NCBI RefSeq assembly: GCF_005155025.1
Contig: NZ_CP039731.1
Location: 4,295,892-4,359,891 of the forward strand
Direction of reading: 5' to 3'
Length of the DNA stretch: 64,000 bases
From: Aquitalea aquatilis
Lineage (GTDB): Bacteria > Pseudomonadota > Gammaproteobacteria > Burkholderiales > Chromobacteriaceae
The notes beneath the pieces are model-generated. The model was given only the letters and a program-made list of their open reading frames with translations, ran no database searches and was not told the origin of the DNA. A program made the translations under genes and the position numbers. Position 1 is the stretch's first letter; every line of letters begins with the position of its first letter. This document shows positions 35,763 to 41,612 of the stretch, piece after piece.

Positions 35763-35791
35763 TGAAAAAGATGGCCGGCTTTCACCGGCCC
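35763..35791 (-). terminator. Second intrinsic terminator in the left operon
   Basis: Perfect 6-bp stem GGCCGG/CCGGCC with a 6-nt loop, followed on the minus strand by ATCTTTTTC. It lies 29 bp after the stop of the first left-operon gene. Confidence 0.7.
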
Positions 35792-35819
35792 AAGGCTCGT
35801 TTCCCACCACTACAAAACG

Positions 35820-36074
35820 CTACTTTTTATGGGCTGCCAGATACTTTGAAATCCTCAAAGGCTGGGAAAAACGCTCAACATCGGCGGGCACTGGGAAGGC
35901 ATGAAGCTTGGTCGCGCATTCGCGGCATGCTTCTGCAAAAACTTCTACCTCCATGTCATGGAAAAGCCCGTACCATATCGAGGACAATTCCGGCGTTTTG
36001 CTGTGCTCAGGCAGAGGAAACAGCACGGCGAAGCGCGACAATGTTTGCTCCACCAATTCTTGGGTAACCTTCAT
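35820..36074 (-). CDS. Small phage protein, promoter-proximal gene of the left operon
   Basis: 84 residues from the ATG at 36074 with GAGG about 8 nt upstream. Segments YGLFHDMEVEVFAEA and FPVPADVERF are spaced like YWGALKQVDLAVFREA and FMPKPADLIR of the replication protein at 41609, suggesting a short relative of that loader-like family. It is the first gene after the leftward promoter and the only one ahead of two terminators, the place where an early regulator is often found. Its role is unknown. Confidence 0.65.
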   Translation of the reverse strand: MKVTQELVEQTLSRFAVLFPLPEHSKTPELSSIWYGLFHDMEVEVFAEACRECATKLHAFPVPADVERFSQPLRISKYLAAHKK

Positions 36075-36303
36075 GGAAAAGACCTCGATAAAAGAAATTT
36101 CGCCACGCGACATCGAAAAAGCGTTTGCTGATGCGCCCCAGAAACTGACTGGTAAGGAATGGTCGGTTGAAGTGAATGGCCTAAACTTCAATCTGAATGT
36201 GGATGAGCTGTCGTTGCTCCCTTCATCTGAAACGGCAGCGATGTCGCTCAAAGCCAAGGAAATCCGTAAACCATACGAAAAAGACCCATCAATTCCCTTC
36301 TGA
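36073..36303 (+). CDS. Hypothetical phage protein, divergent from 36074
   Basis: 76 residues, MEKTSIKEISPRDIEKAFAD at the start and a well-balanced composition. Its ATG shares the CATG at 36072-36075 with the ATG of the divergent gene at 35820-36074. The ribosome site is weak (GGGT). It lies opposite the presumed leader of the leftward transcript and is followed by a strong hairpin. Real coding is supported by composition; the S-rich frame opposite it looks like a shadow. Confidence 0.55.
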   Translation: MEKTSIKEISPRDIEKAFADAPQKLTGKEWSVEVNGLNFNLNVDELSLLPSSETAAMSLKAKEIRKPYEKDPSIPF

Positions 36304-36307
36304 CCAT

Positions 36308-36343
36308 CAGACTGAAGCCGGCTACTCAACCAGCTTCAGTCTG
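36308..36343 (+). terminator. Strong hairpin after the 76-residue gene
   Basis: Perfect 11-bp inverted repeat CAGACTGAAGC/GCTTCAGTCTG with a 14-nt loop, 4 bp after the stop at 36303. There is no clear T tract, so termination efficiency is uncertain. In the other direction it would form in the leader of the leftward transcript. Confidence 0.6.
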
Positions 36344-36586
36344 CCGCCTCTTTCGAAGCGGCTATCGTTCCGACCACCCCACTCCCTTCATCTGCTTCTT
36401 GGCTCCCCGAGCCTTCCCGCACAGCGCCTCCGCTTCATCGCGCGCTGCCGCTGGTTGCATCCAGTTGCTTCATGATCGGCTGTCACCCATTGGCAGGCGC
36501 TTGCCCGCGCACTGCCCCGGAGGGTGACGACCGTACTGCTGCTGCGTTGTGTAAGGAGCGGTGCCGCTGGGCTGGCTGATGGGGTG
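36344..36586 (-). other. Leader of the leftward early transcript, no gene seen
   Basis: About 240 bp downstream of the leftward promoter. Only very short open frames occur, including a 16-codon Arg-rich one near 36440. I cannot support a gene here. An antitermination site or small RNA is possible but not demonstrable by eye. Confidence 0.4.
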
Positions 36587-36616
36587 AATATACACAAACG
36601 TGTTTTTCATAGTCAA
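36587..36616 (-). promoter_or_regulatory. Leftward early promoter (PL-like)
   Basis: Minus-strand -35 TTGACT (36616-36611), 18-bp spacer, -10 TATATT (36592-36587). Operator-like ACACAAACGTGT (36592-36603) sits in the spacer and touches the -10; ACACATTTGTGT (36616-36627) touches the -35. It would drive the left operon. Confidence 0.72.
36592..36603. promoter_or_regulatory. Repressor operator, left region, copy 1
   Basis: ACACAAACGTGT, inverted half-sites ACACA/TGTGT with one deviation, inside the leftward promoter. Same motif as in the cI-cro region. Confidence 0.65.
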
Positions 36617-36627
36617 CACATTTGTGT
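36616..36627. promoter_or_regulatory. Repressor operator, left region, copy 2
   Basis: ACACATTTGTGT, identical over 12 bp to the site at 38977-38988 in the cro promoter. Spacing from copy 1 is 24 bp. Confidence 0.7.
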
Positions 36628-36687
36628 TTTGCGGTGTGTTTTTTGCACACATACATGATTGGGATGCGACCGGAGTGTGGTGATGAC

Positions 36688-36714
36688 GCAAAAAAGCCCG
36701 CACTGTGGCGGGCT
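36688..36714 (-). terminator. Terminator of the lysogenic leftward transcript
   Basis: Stem AGCCCGC/GCGGGCT with a 6-nt loop, followed on the minus strand by a T6 tract. It separates the immunity/accessory genes from the leftward promoter. Confidence 0.85.
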
Positions 36715-36728
36715 GCATGAGGGAAGAC

Positions 36729-36751
36729 AAAGCCCCGTACATGGCGGGGCT
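36729..36751 (-). terminator. Second hairpin of a tandem terminator
   Basis: Perfect stem AGCCCCG/CGGGGCT with a 7-nt loop, then only TTTG on the minus strand. It lies just upstream of the T-rich terminator at 36688-36714 and 45 bp after the stop at 36796. Confidence 0.6.
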
Positions 36752-36795
36752 CAGCTGGCCGGTTGGTTTTTATCCGAGGGAAGGATGCCGGCCGA

Positions 36796-37023
36796 TCACA
36801 GTGTGGGCTTGCGTCTGACTGGCGTCAATCTGGCCGGACATTCGCGCAGGCTATCCTTCCAATCGCCCTGGTAGCCAAAGTCGGGAGCTGGGTCCATGTC
36901 GGCATACCAGATGTGTGCAAAAGGGATCGTCTTGGGCGGAGTGAACCAGTGGGCCTGTCCGTCCGCATTGATTGCCCACCACTTGGCACCCTTGGGGGCC
37001 TGCCGCCAGTCGACTTCGAACAT
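36796..37023 (-). CDS. Hypothetical phage protein
   Basis: 75 residues from the ATG at 37023, chosen because GGAGG lies 5 nt upstream. Trp/Pro-rich: FEVDWRQAPKGAKWWAINAD, AHWFTPP and FGYQGDWKDSL. It resembles short phage proteins that give a 'WWA-D-G...W' pattern, with no known function. Last gene before the tandem terminator. Confidence 0.7.
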   Translation of the reverse strand: MFEVDWRQAPKGAKWWAINADGQAHWFTPPKTIPFAHIWYADMDPAPDFGYQGDWKDSLRECPARLTPVRRKPTL

Positions 37024-37038
37024 GGGGACCTCCATGCA

Positions 37039-37062
37039 TAAAAAAACCCGCCGGAGCGGGTT
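37039..37062 (-). terminator. Intrinsic terminator after the coiled-coil gene
   Basis: Stem AACCCGC/GCGGGTT with a 4-nt loop followed by T6 on the minus strand. The stem overlaps the stop codon of the gene ending at 37061. Confidence 0.85.
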
Positions 37063-37789
37063 ACTTTTTCTGAGGCACTGCTTGAGTCGGTGCTTGCGAC
37101 GGCACCACTATCACTGTTGGTGCCGGGCTTGGAGTGGACTCAGCCTGCTTGAGTTGCATGTAGCCAACCCATATCCCCGCAACCGCAAAGACAATGCCGA
37201 CAACCCACTGAGCCATGCTAATCGAGGATTTCAGTCCTTCAATATGAGACTTCAAGCCATCGATCTTTCCTTCAATCCCTTTCTCTACACCATCCACCTT
37301 GGCCTTGACTGACTCAAGGTTGGCGCTCAGGGATTTCTCAGAGGCATCAACCTTGGCAGAAAGTGCGGTGATAGCCGCTTCCGAACGAGCAGCTTGCTCA
37401 CGCATGAACAGCTCAAAACTGGCCATGCGCTCGTCCGTGCGGCTCATTCGATCATCAAGGCGGCTCATCCCTTCGTCGAACCTAGCAGCAACCCCAGCAA
37501 GTTGCTCTTGGCTTGCCTGCTTGATCTCAGACGCGACAGCCCTCACCTCGGCCAGGTTCTGGCCCAGCTTGGCGTCAAGTTCTTCACGGCTGATGGGGGT
37601 GGTCATGTCTGAAGTATGGGGGCATTGGCTTGATTCTTCAACCAATAGCTGCTCTACAGCTTCAACATGGATAGTCTTTGATTCAGCCACATCTAAACTT
37701 TTGTATTCAGCCCGCCGTGATTCCTCGTATTTTTCTGTAGCCGCTTTGAATTTTGTTGTTGTTATTGGAGTGGATTTATTGATCATCAC
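37061..37789 (-). CDS. Coiled-coil protein with C-terminal membrane anchor
   Basis: 242 residues. Residues about 65-190 are heptad-rich (RLDDRMSRTDERMASFELF; KVDGVEKGIEGKIDGLKSHI). One transmembrane helix lies at about 197-217 (MAQWVVGIVFAVAGIWVGYM), and a Pro/Thr-rich tail ends PTQAVPQKK. The topology suggests tail anchoring in the inner membrane with the coiled coil in the cytoplasm. It is coupled to the zinc-ribbon gene upstream by ATGA. Position between repressor and leftward promoter is typical for lysogeny-expressed exclusion genes; that role is inference. Confidence 0.72.
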   Translation of the reverse strand: MMINKSTPITTTKFKAATEKYEESRRAEYKSLDVAESKTIHVEAVEQLLVEESSQCPHTSDMTTPISREELDAKLGQNLAEVRAVASEIKQASQEQLAGVAARFDEGMSRLDDRMSRTDERMASFELFMREQAARSEAAITALSAKVDASEKSLSANLESVKAKVDGVEKGIEGKIDGLKSHIEGLKSSISMAQWVVGIVFAVAGIWVGYMQLKQAESTPSPAPTVIVVPSQAPTQAVPQKK

Positions 37790-38133
37790 AAATCCTTACT
37801 ATCGCTCTTTTCTGCATCATCACTATTTTCTTGCTCTGGATTATTTTCAAGCCAGCTTAATATACGACGAACACCATGTAGCCTTGTGTATCCACAATTA
37901 TCACATTCAACGGGCACTACCACATGGCTTGCCCCAAGAATGGCTGCAGTATTTTTATCTGAATCATACCGAACCTGAGGTAAGGTATTTATCAATATTT
38001 CGTTACTTCCCTGGTTTTCATAGGAATTAACTGTCCATTCATCTTTCCCGCATACCGGGCACACACCATCATGATTGGGATTTGAAAAGAAACGAACAAG
38101 ATCAGGAATGGATAAGTTTTTAATTTCTGCCAT
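37786..38133 (-). CDS. Zinc-ribbon-like accessory protein
   Basis: 115 residues. Two CxxC pairs, GVCPVCGKDEW (about residues 25-35) and VECDNCGYTRLHGVRRIL (about 76-93), predict one zinc ribbon. The C-terminal tail is acidic (ENSDDAEKSDSKDL). Base composition is much more AT-rich than the flanks, which suggests separate acquisition with the downstream coiled-coil gene. No family name is recognised. Confidence 0.72.
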   Translation of the reverse strand: MAEIKNLSIPDLVRFFSNPNHDGVCPVCGKDEWTVNSYENQGSNEILINTLPQVRYDSDKNTAAILGASHVVVPVECDNCGYTRLHGVRRILSWLENNPEQENSDDAEKSDSKDL

Positions 38134-38174
38134 CGCATTTAACTCACAATAATAATGTTTTTTAAAGGTCGCCT

Positions 38175-38203
38175 ATATCTTCCAAATTACATAGACAGGC
38201 CAA
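38175..38203 (-). promoter_or_regulatory. Putative promoter of the accessory gene pair
   Basis: Minus-strand TTGGCC (38203-38198), 17-bp spacer, AGATAT (38180-38175), in the AT-rich 134-bp gap between the repressor gene and the zinc-ribbon gene. No ACACAnnnGTGT operator overlaps it, so expression in the lysogen is expected. Confidence 0.45.
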
Positions 38204-38267
38204 TTACCTAGACATCGCACAGCACCGGCGTCACCCACCACGCCAGACCATCTTGCCGATGATGCTA

Positions 38268-38918
38268 TCAGCGCGGACGGCCCTGGAAGATCACCTTGCC
38301 GCATATTTGCGAGTCTTCCGGAATCTTGATGATGCGATCAGGCCATGCCGGGTTGATCGCCAGCAAGAATGTGCCTTCGTGCGTGATCTGCAGGCGTTTG
38401 AAGGTGGCTTTGTGGTCAGGGCTGCGGACAATCACATCATCACCGTGCTCGTAGTTCCCACGCTGGTCGATAAAGATCAGCTCTCCGTCCCGATACTCGG
38501 GACTCATGCTTTCACCATTCACACGAAGGATGTAGGCATTCGGCCCATGCGCTACTGGGCACGGATACCATGCCTCAGCATCGCCAGGCTGGAAGTTGTC
38601 GATCACATCGCAGAACTCGCCTGCCTTCACCCAACTGATCAGCGGGAGCTGGCCGCGAGAGTCTGGGCCTGGAGATATGTTTTCGTCGAAAATTTCACCA
38701 CGCCCTGGGAGTAGCTTTGGCTCCTTGCCATAGCGTAACCACTCAACCGTCACCCCTAGCGCTTCCGATAGCTCAAAGGTGTAGCGTGACTCACCATCGC
38801 GCAGCTCAATGTTGCCGACAGTCGAGCCATGCTTTCCACCAATTGCCCTGGAAAGTTGGGTTTGGGTCATCCCCAGTTCTTCGCGCCGTTCTTTCACGCG
38901 CTCGCCGTATGTCTTCAT
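38268..38918 (-). CDS. Prophage repressor, S24/LexA-like self-cleaving
   Basis: 216 residues from the ATG at 38918. An HTH domain (about 1-65: ERVKERREELGMTQTQLSRA) is followed by an S24 peptidase domain. The cleavage site is probably Ala99-Gly100 in WVKAGEF. Nucleophile Ser137 lies in VNGESMSP and the general-base Lys174 in ATFKRLQ. RecA-stimulated self-cleavage would induce the prophage. The longer frame to 39095 is not used because it would overlap the divergent cro-like gene. No Shine-Dalgarno is seen; the promoter -10 ends about 12 bp upstream, so the mRNA leader is very short. Confidence 0.92.
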   Translation of the reverse strand: MKTYGERVKERREELGMTQTQLSRAIGGKHGSTVGNIELRDGESRYTFELSEALGVTVEWLRYGKEPKLLPGRGEIFDENISPGPDSRGQLPLISWVKAGEFCDVIDNFQPGDAEAWYPCPVAHGPNAYILRVNGESMSPEYRDGELIFIDQRGNYEHGDDVIVRSPDHKATFKRLQITHEGTFLLAINPAWPDRIIKIPEDSQICGKVIFQGRPR

Positions 38919-38920
38919 AA

Positions 38921-38932
38921 ACACAATCGTAT
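38921..38932. promoter_or_regulatory. Repressor operator overlapping the repressor promoter
   Basis: ACACAATCGTAT, one imperfect half-site, covering the -10 of the repressor promoter and ending 3 bp before its ATG. Confidence 0.55.
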
Positions 38933-38958
38933 CTACATCATCGAACACATGCGTGGAA
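38930..38958 (-). promoter_or_regulatory. Putative repressor-maintenance promoter
   Basis: Minus-strand TTCCAC (38958-38953), 17-bp spacer, TAGATA (38935-38930). The expected start point is 4-5 nt before the repressor ATG. The weak -35 would suit a promoter that needs activation by bound repressor. Confidence 0.45.
38945..38956. promoter_or_regulatory. Repressor operator, middle site
   Basis: ACACATGCGTGG, near match to the consensus ACACAnnnGTGT, located between the two divergent promoters. Confidence 0.5.
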
Positions 38959-38964
38959 TCGTTA

Positions 38965-38993
38965 TTGGACTCTTCTACACATTTGTGTATTAT
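38965..38993 (+). promoter_or_regulatory. Rightward early promoter (PR-like)
   Basis: TTGGAC (38965-38970), exact 17-bp spacer, TATTAT (38988-38993). The operator at 38977-38988 fills the spacer. The expected start point is 39000-39001, the first base of the cro-like ATG. Confidence 0.72.
38977..38988. promoter_or_regulatory. Repressor operator in the rightward promoter
   Basis: ACACATTTGTGT, identical to the left-region site at 36616-36627. Lies within the -35/-10 spacer. Confidence 0.72.
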
Positions 38994-39000
38994 TGACACC

Positions 39001-39198
39001 ATGGACTGGACACACATCATTCTTACCCTCGAATCGAACGGCATGACCCGCGACCAGATCGCGGAAGAAATCGGCTGTTCTCGTTCAATGATCAACGCGC
39101 TTGCTCTTGGTCAGCGCGGTAAGCGCCTGTCCTACGAAATTGGCGCTGGTCTTAAGTCGCTCTTTGACCGCCACGAGAACAGTCGCCATGCCGCTTAA
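39001..39198 (+). CDS. Cro-like helix-turn-helix protein, leaderless mRNA
   Basis: 65 residues, MDWTHIILTLESNGMTRDQI then AEEIGCSRSMINALALG as the HTH. Divergent to the repressor, the position of cro. No ribosome site precedes the ATG; the predicted transcription start coincides with the A of the ATG, so the mRNA is probably leaderless. It should bind the same operators as the repressor. Confidence 0.8.
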   Translation: MDWTHIILTLESNGMTRDQIAEEIGCSRSMINALALGQRGKRLSYEIGAGLKSLFDRHENSRHAA

Positions 39199-39236
39199 CA
39201 ACCTGGCCACCGGCCAACAACGTAAGGAGGAAAACC

Positions 39237-39440
39237 ATGCGTAAGCGTGACCCTCTGGTGATGGAAGCAAAGAGCCGTTTAACGGAGGCGGAGTACGAAG
39301 ACCTTCAGGTTGCTGCCGACATGGAAACCGGCGGGAACATTGCTGCGTACCTTCGTAAAACGATCCGCGAAAAGCTGTACGGCCAACTGGGATCAACTGT
39401 ACGTGACACACCCAGGGTCAGCAGTCCCGCAGCGGCCTGA
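39237..39440 (+). CDS. Small phage protein, possible ribbon-helix-helix
   Basis: 67 residues with a strong ribosome site (AAGGAGG). VMEAKSRLTEAEYEDLQVAA followed by GGNIAAYLRKTIREKL resembles the strand-helix-helix of RHH/Arc-like regulators. Second gene of the rightward early operon, 38 bp after cro. Confidence 0.68.
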   Translation: MRKRDPLVMEAKSRLTEAEYEDLQVAADMETGGNIAAYLRKTIREKLYGQLGSTVRDTPRVSSPAAA

Positions 39441-39465
39441 AACGTCCCTATTCGGATGGTGAGTT

Positions 39466-39645
39466 ATGAGCGAAGAGCACGTCGAAACCCGCATTCTGGT
39501 TCCGTCGGAACTGGCAGCGCAGGTGGAAATTGCCCGGGCAAGGGATGGGAAGCCCTTGAATGAGTACTGGGTGGAAACGATGGACCGGAAATTGAACGGG
39601 GTCATCGGGATAAAGCAGAGAGAACAGCGGGACAAGGAGGCCTGA
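39466..39645 (+). CDS. Small phage protein, possible ribbon-helix-helix
   Basis: 59 residues, MSEEHVETRILVPSELAAQV, then ARDGKPLNEYWVETMDRKLN. A short strand (ETRILVP) before two helices again suggests an RHH-type fold. It lies 25 bp after its neighbour, which has a similar layout. A GC-rich inverted repeat AACCCCGC/GCGGGGTT (39679-39712) follows without T tract. Confidence 0.62.
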   Translation: MSEEHVETRILVPSELAAQVEIARARDGKPLNEYWVETMDRKLNGVIGIKQREQRDKEA

Positions 39646-39737
39646 AAAGGCCCTTTGTCGTTTCTGGAAAAACAAAACCCCGCTGGAGCTTGGAGGCGAT
39701 GGCGGGGTTCTGAATAACTCGGAAGTCAGGAGTGATT

Positions 39738-39806
39738 ATGACCACAAGTAATGGGCATTTCAAGCCCACAGCATCACTGTTTTTCTTTGTGCGGGGGGCG
39801 GTATGA
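39738..39806 (+). CDS. 22-residue leader-type peptide coupled to the PAPS-reductase-like gene
   Basis: MTTSNGHFKPTASLFFFVRG then AV, with AGGAG 6-7 nt ahead of the ATG. Its stop overlaps the next start (ATGA at 39803-39806). The downstream ATG has only a G-rich stretch inside this peptide's end as ribosome site, so translation may depend on coupling. Confidence 0.5.
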   Translation: MTTSNGHFKPTASLFFFVRGAV

Positions 39807-40792
39807 GCATCGTCCACGTTGTAAGCATGTCCGGTGGAAAGGACAGCACTGCCACCCTGCTTCTAGCCATCGAGTTGCACGGCCGGGAAAACGTGCGCGC
39901 TGTCTTCGCCGACACGGGCAATGAACACGAATCCACCTACGAATACGCCCTTGATTACATACCCAGTGCGCTGGATATCCGGGTAGATGTGGTAAAGGCC
40001 AACTTCGCCGAGGAGTTTGCAACCAAGCGCAAGAATCTTGAGCGCATTGCTGCCGGAGAGCCCGAGTCAGCCATCTATGGCAAGCGCCAGTTCAAGTATC
40101 ACTGGACGCCAGAGGCCGCGCGCAGGGCGCTGAAAGTGCTCCACCCCACAGGCATCCCTTATCTGGATCTCTGCCTGGTGCGCGGCGGCTTCCCCAGCCG
40201 CAAGCGCCAGTATTGCACCGAGTACCTGAAGACCAAGCCACTCACCGAGTACGCACTGGAGGTGATCGATACCGGCGCTGCGGTCTGGAGCTGGCAAGGC
40301 GTGCGGATTGACGAGAGCGATTACCGCCGTGAACAGCTTCAGGGTACCGGTGCCTGCGTGAAGTCTTTCGAGGTGGTTGGCGGCGGCCTGTTCATTCATC
40401 GCCCGATCCTGCGCTGGAAGGCTGAGGACGTATTCGAGGCTCACCGCGTCGCAGGAATCCTGCCAAACCCGCTTTATCGCCAGGGGATGACCCGTGTTGG
40501 CTGCATGCCATGCATCAATTGCGGGAAAGATGACCTGCGCGAGATCGCGGCCCGCTTCCCAGAGCACATCGAGCGTATTGCGGAATGGGAGCGCTTGATC
40601 TCCCAGGCCTGCCGGCCGCGCTCGCCAGTGTCTTTTTTCCATATGGGCACCAAGGGACATCAAGGCCAAGACAGCACCATCTGGAATGTTGTCGAGTGGT
40701 CCAAGACCAGCCGCGGCGGAAAGCAATACGACATGCTCGCCGAACTGATTGAGCCTGCGGCGTGCTCCTCAGCCTATGGCCTTTGCGAGTGA
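39803..40792 (+). CDS. Phage PAPS-reductase/ATP-pyrophosphatase family protein
   Basis: 329 residues. The PP-loop VVSMSGGKDSTATLLLAI near the N-terminus binds ATP; VFADTGNEHESTYEYA follows as in PAPS reductase-like proteins. Cysteines occur in QYCTEYLKTKPL and in GCMPCINCGKDDL, which could hold an Fe-S cluster. In DndC-type members the fold activates sulfur transfer to DNA; phage members have no assigned role. It is the first large gene of the rightward early operon and is followed by DUF1376. Confidence 0.85.
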   Translation: MSIVHVVSMSGGKDSTATLLLAIELHGRENVRAVFADTGNEHESTYEYALDYIPSALDIRVDVVKANFAEEFATKRKNLERIAAGEPESAIYGKRQFKYHWTPEAARRALKVLHPTGIPYLDLCLVRGGFPSRKRQYCTEYLKTKPLTEYALEVIDTGAAVWSWQGVRIDESDYRREQLQGTGACVKSFEVVGGGLFIHRPILRWKAEDVFEAHRVAGILPNPLYRQGMTRVGCMPCINCGKDDLREIAARFPEHIERIAEWERLISQACRPRSPVSFFHMGTKGHQGQDSTIWNVVEWSKTSRGGKQYDMLAELIEPAACSSAYGLCE

Positions 40793-40799
40793 AGCCATT

Positions 40800-41612
40800 A
40801 TGAGCAAGAAAACCAACGTCTGGATGCCGCTTTACATCGCCGATTACCTGGCGGATACCACGCGGCTCACTACCGAGCAGCACGGTGCATACCTGCTGCT
40901 CATCATGGATTACTGGCGCAATGGCCCGCTGCCGGATGATGACGGTTCGCTGGCCAACATCACCCGCCTGTCGATGCCGCAATGGAAGAAGCACCGCCCC
41001 GTCCTGGCCCGTCTGTTCCTTGTTGAGGGCGGCGAGTGGCTGCACAAGCGTGTGGACACCGAGCTTCAAGCAGCGGCTGAGAATGCTGCCAAGCATGAAG
41101 AAAGAGCAAAGAAAGCAGCTGCTGCAAGGTGGTCCAAGGAAAGCAAAAGCAATGCTTCAAGCAATGCTACAAGCACACCTCAAGAACAGCTTGAGGAATG
41201 CCCTTCACCATCACCTTCACCTAAACCCACTACGGAAGGTAAACCTTCCTTCGTGGGTGAGGCGCGAAACCGCACCCGCGAGGCTGCACTCGGCACCACC
41301 GTACCTGCCGACTTCGAGCCGGATCAGAGCCACCGTGGCATCGCCCACAACATGGGCCTGGACCTGCAGGCTGAACGCGACAAGTTCGTGGACCACTACA
41401 CCTCGACCGGTGAGGTGCTAGCCGAGTGGCCTGCCAAGTTCCGTAACTGGCTGCGCAACGCCAACAAGCACGGCGACAGCAAGTTCCAGCAGCAGACGAC
41501 GCGCCGCACTGCCAGCAGCAGCTCCAACCTGACCGACCACAACCGCGCAGCCGCTGAACGGGCCAAGGCCATGCTCTTCGGCGACGGAAACCAGGAGGAC
41601 ATCCAGCAATGA
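40800..41612 (+). CDS. DUF1376 (YdaU-type) replication protein
   Basis: 270 residues from the ATG at 40800. The N-terminal DUF1376 domain (about 1-85) has VWMPLYIADYLADTTRLT, HGAYLLLIMDYWRNGPLPDD and WLHKRVD. A Lys/Ala/Ser-rich linker (about 95-150) precedes a C-terminal domain with ADFEPDQSHRGIAHNMGLDL and WPAKFRNWLRNANKH, typical of phage replication initiators. It is coupled to the next gene by ATGA, as DUF1376 genes usually are to a loader-type gene. Confidence 0.88.
   Translation: MSKKTNVWMPLYIADYLADTTRLTTEQHGAYLLLIMDYWRNGPLPDDDGSLANITRLSMPQWKKHRPVLARLFLVEGGEWLHKRVDTELQAAAENAAKHEERAKKAAAARWSKESKSNASSNATSTPQEQLEECPSPSPSPKPTTEGKPSFVGEARNRTREAALGTTVPADFEPDQSHRGIAHNMGLDLQAERDKFVDHYTSTGEVLAEWPAKFRNWLRNANKHGDSKFQQQTTRRTASSSSNLTDHNRAAAERAKAMLFGDGNQEDIQQ

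Noticed and set aside
36075..36329. N-terminal extension of the minus gene at 35820 to 36329
   Set aside because: The added 85 residues are Ser-rich and lie opposite the better-formed plus gene; the ATG at 36074 has a ribosome site.
36388..36742. Minus-strand frames (69 and 90 residues) in the leftward leader
   Set aside because: No ribosome sites, unbalanced composition, and they cross the promoter and operators.
38919..39095. N-terminal extension of the repressor to 39095
   Set aside because: It would cover the operators, both promoters and the cro-like start; family members begin just before the HTH, as from 38918.
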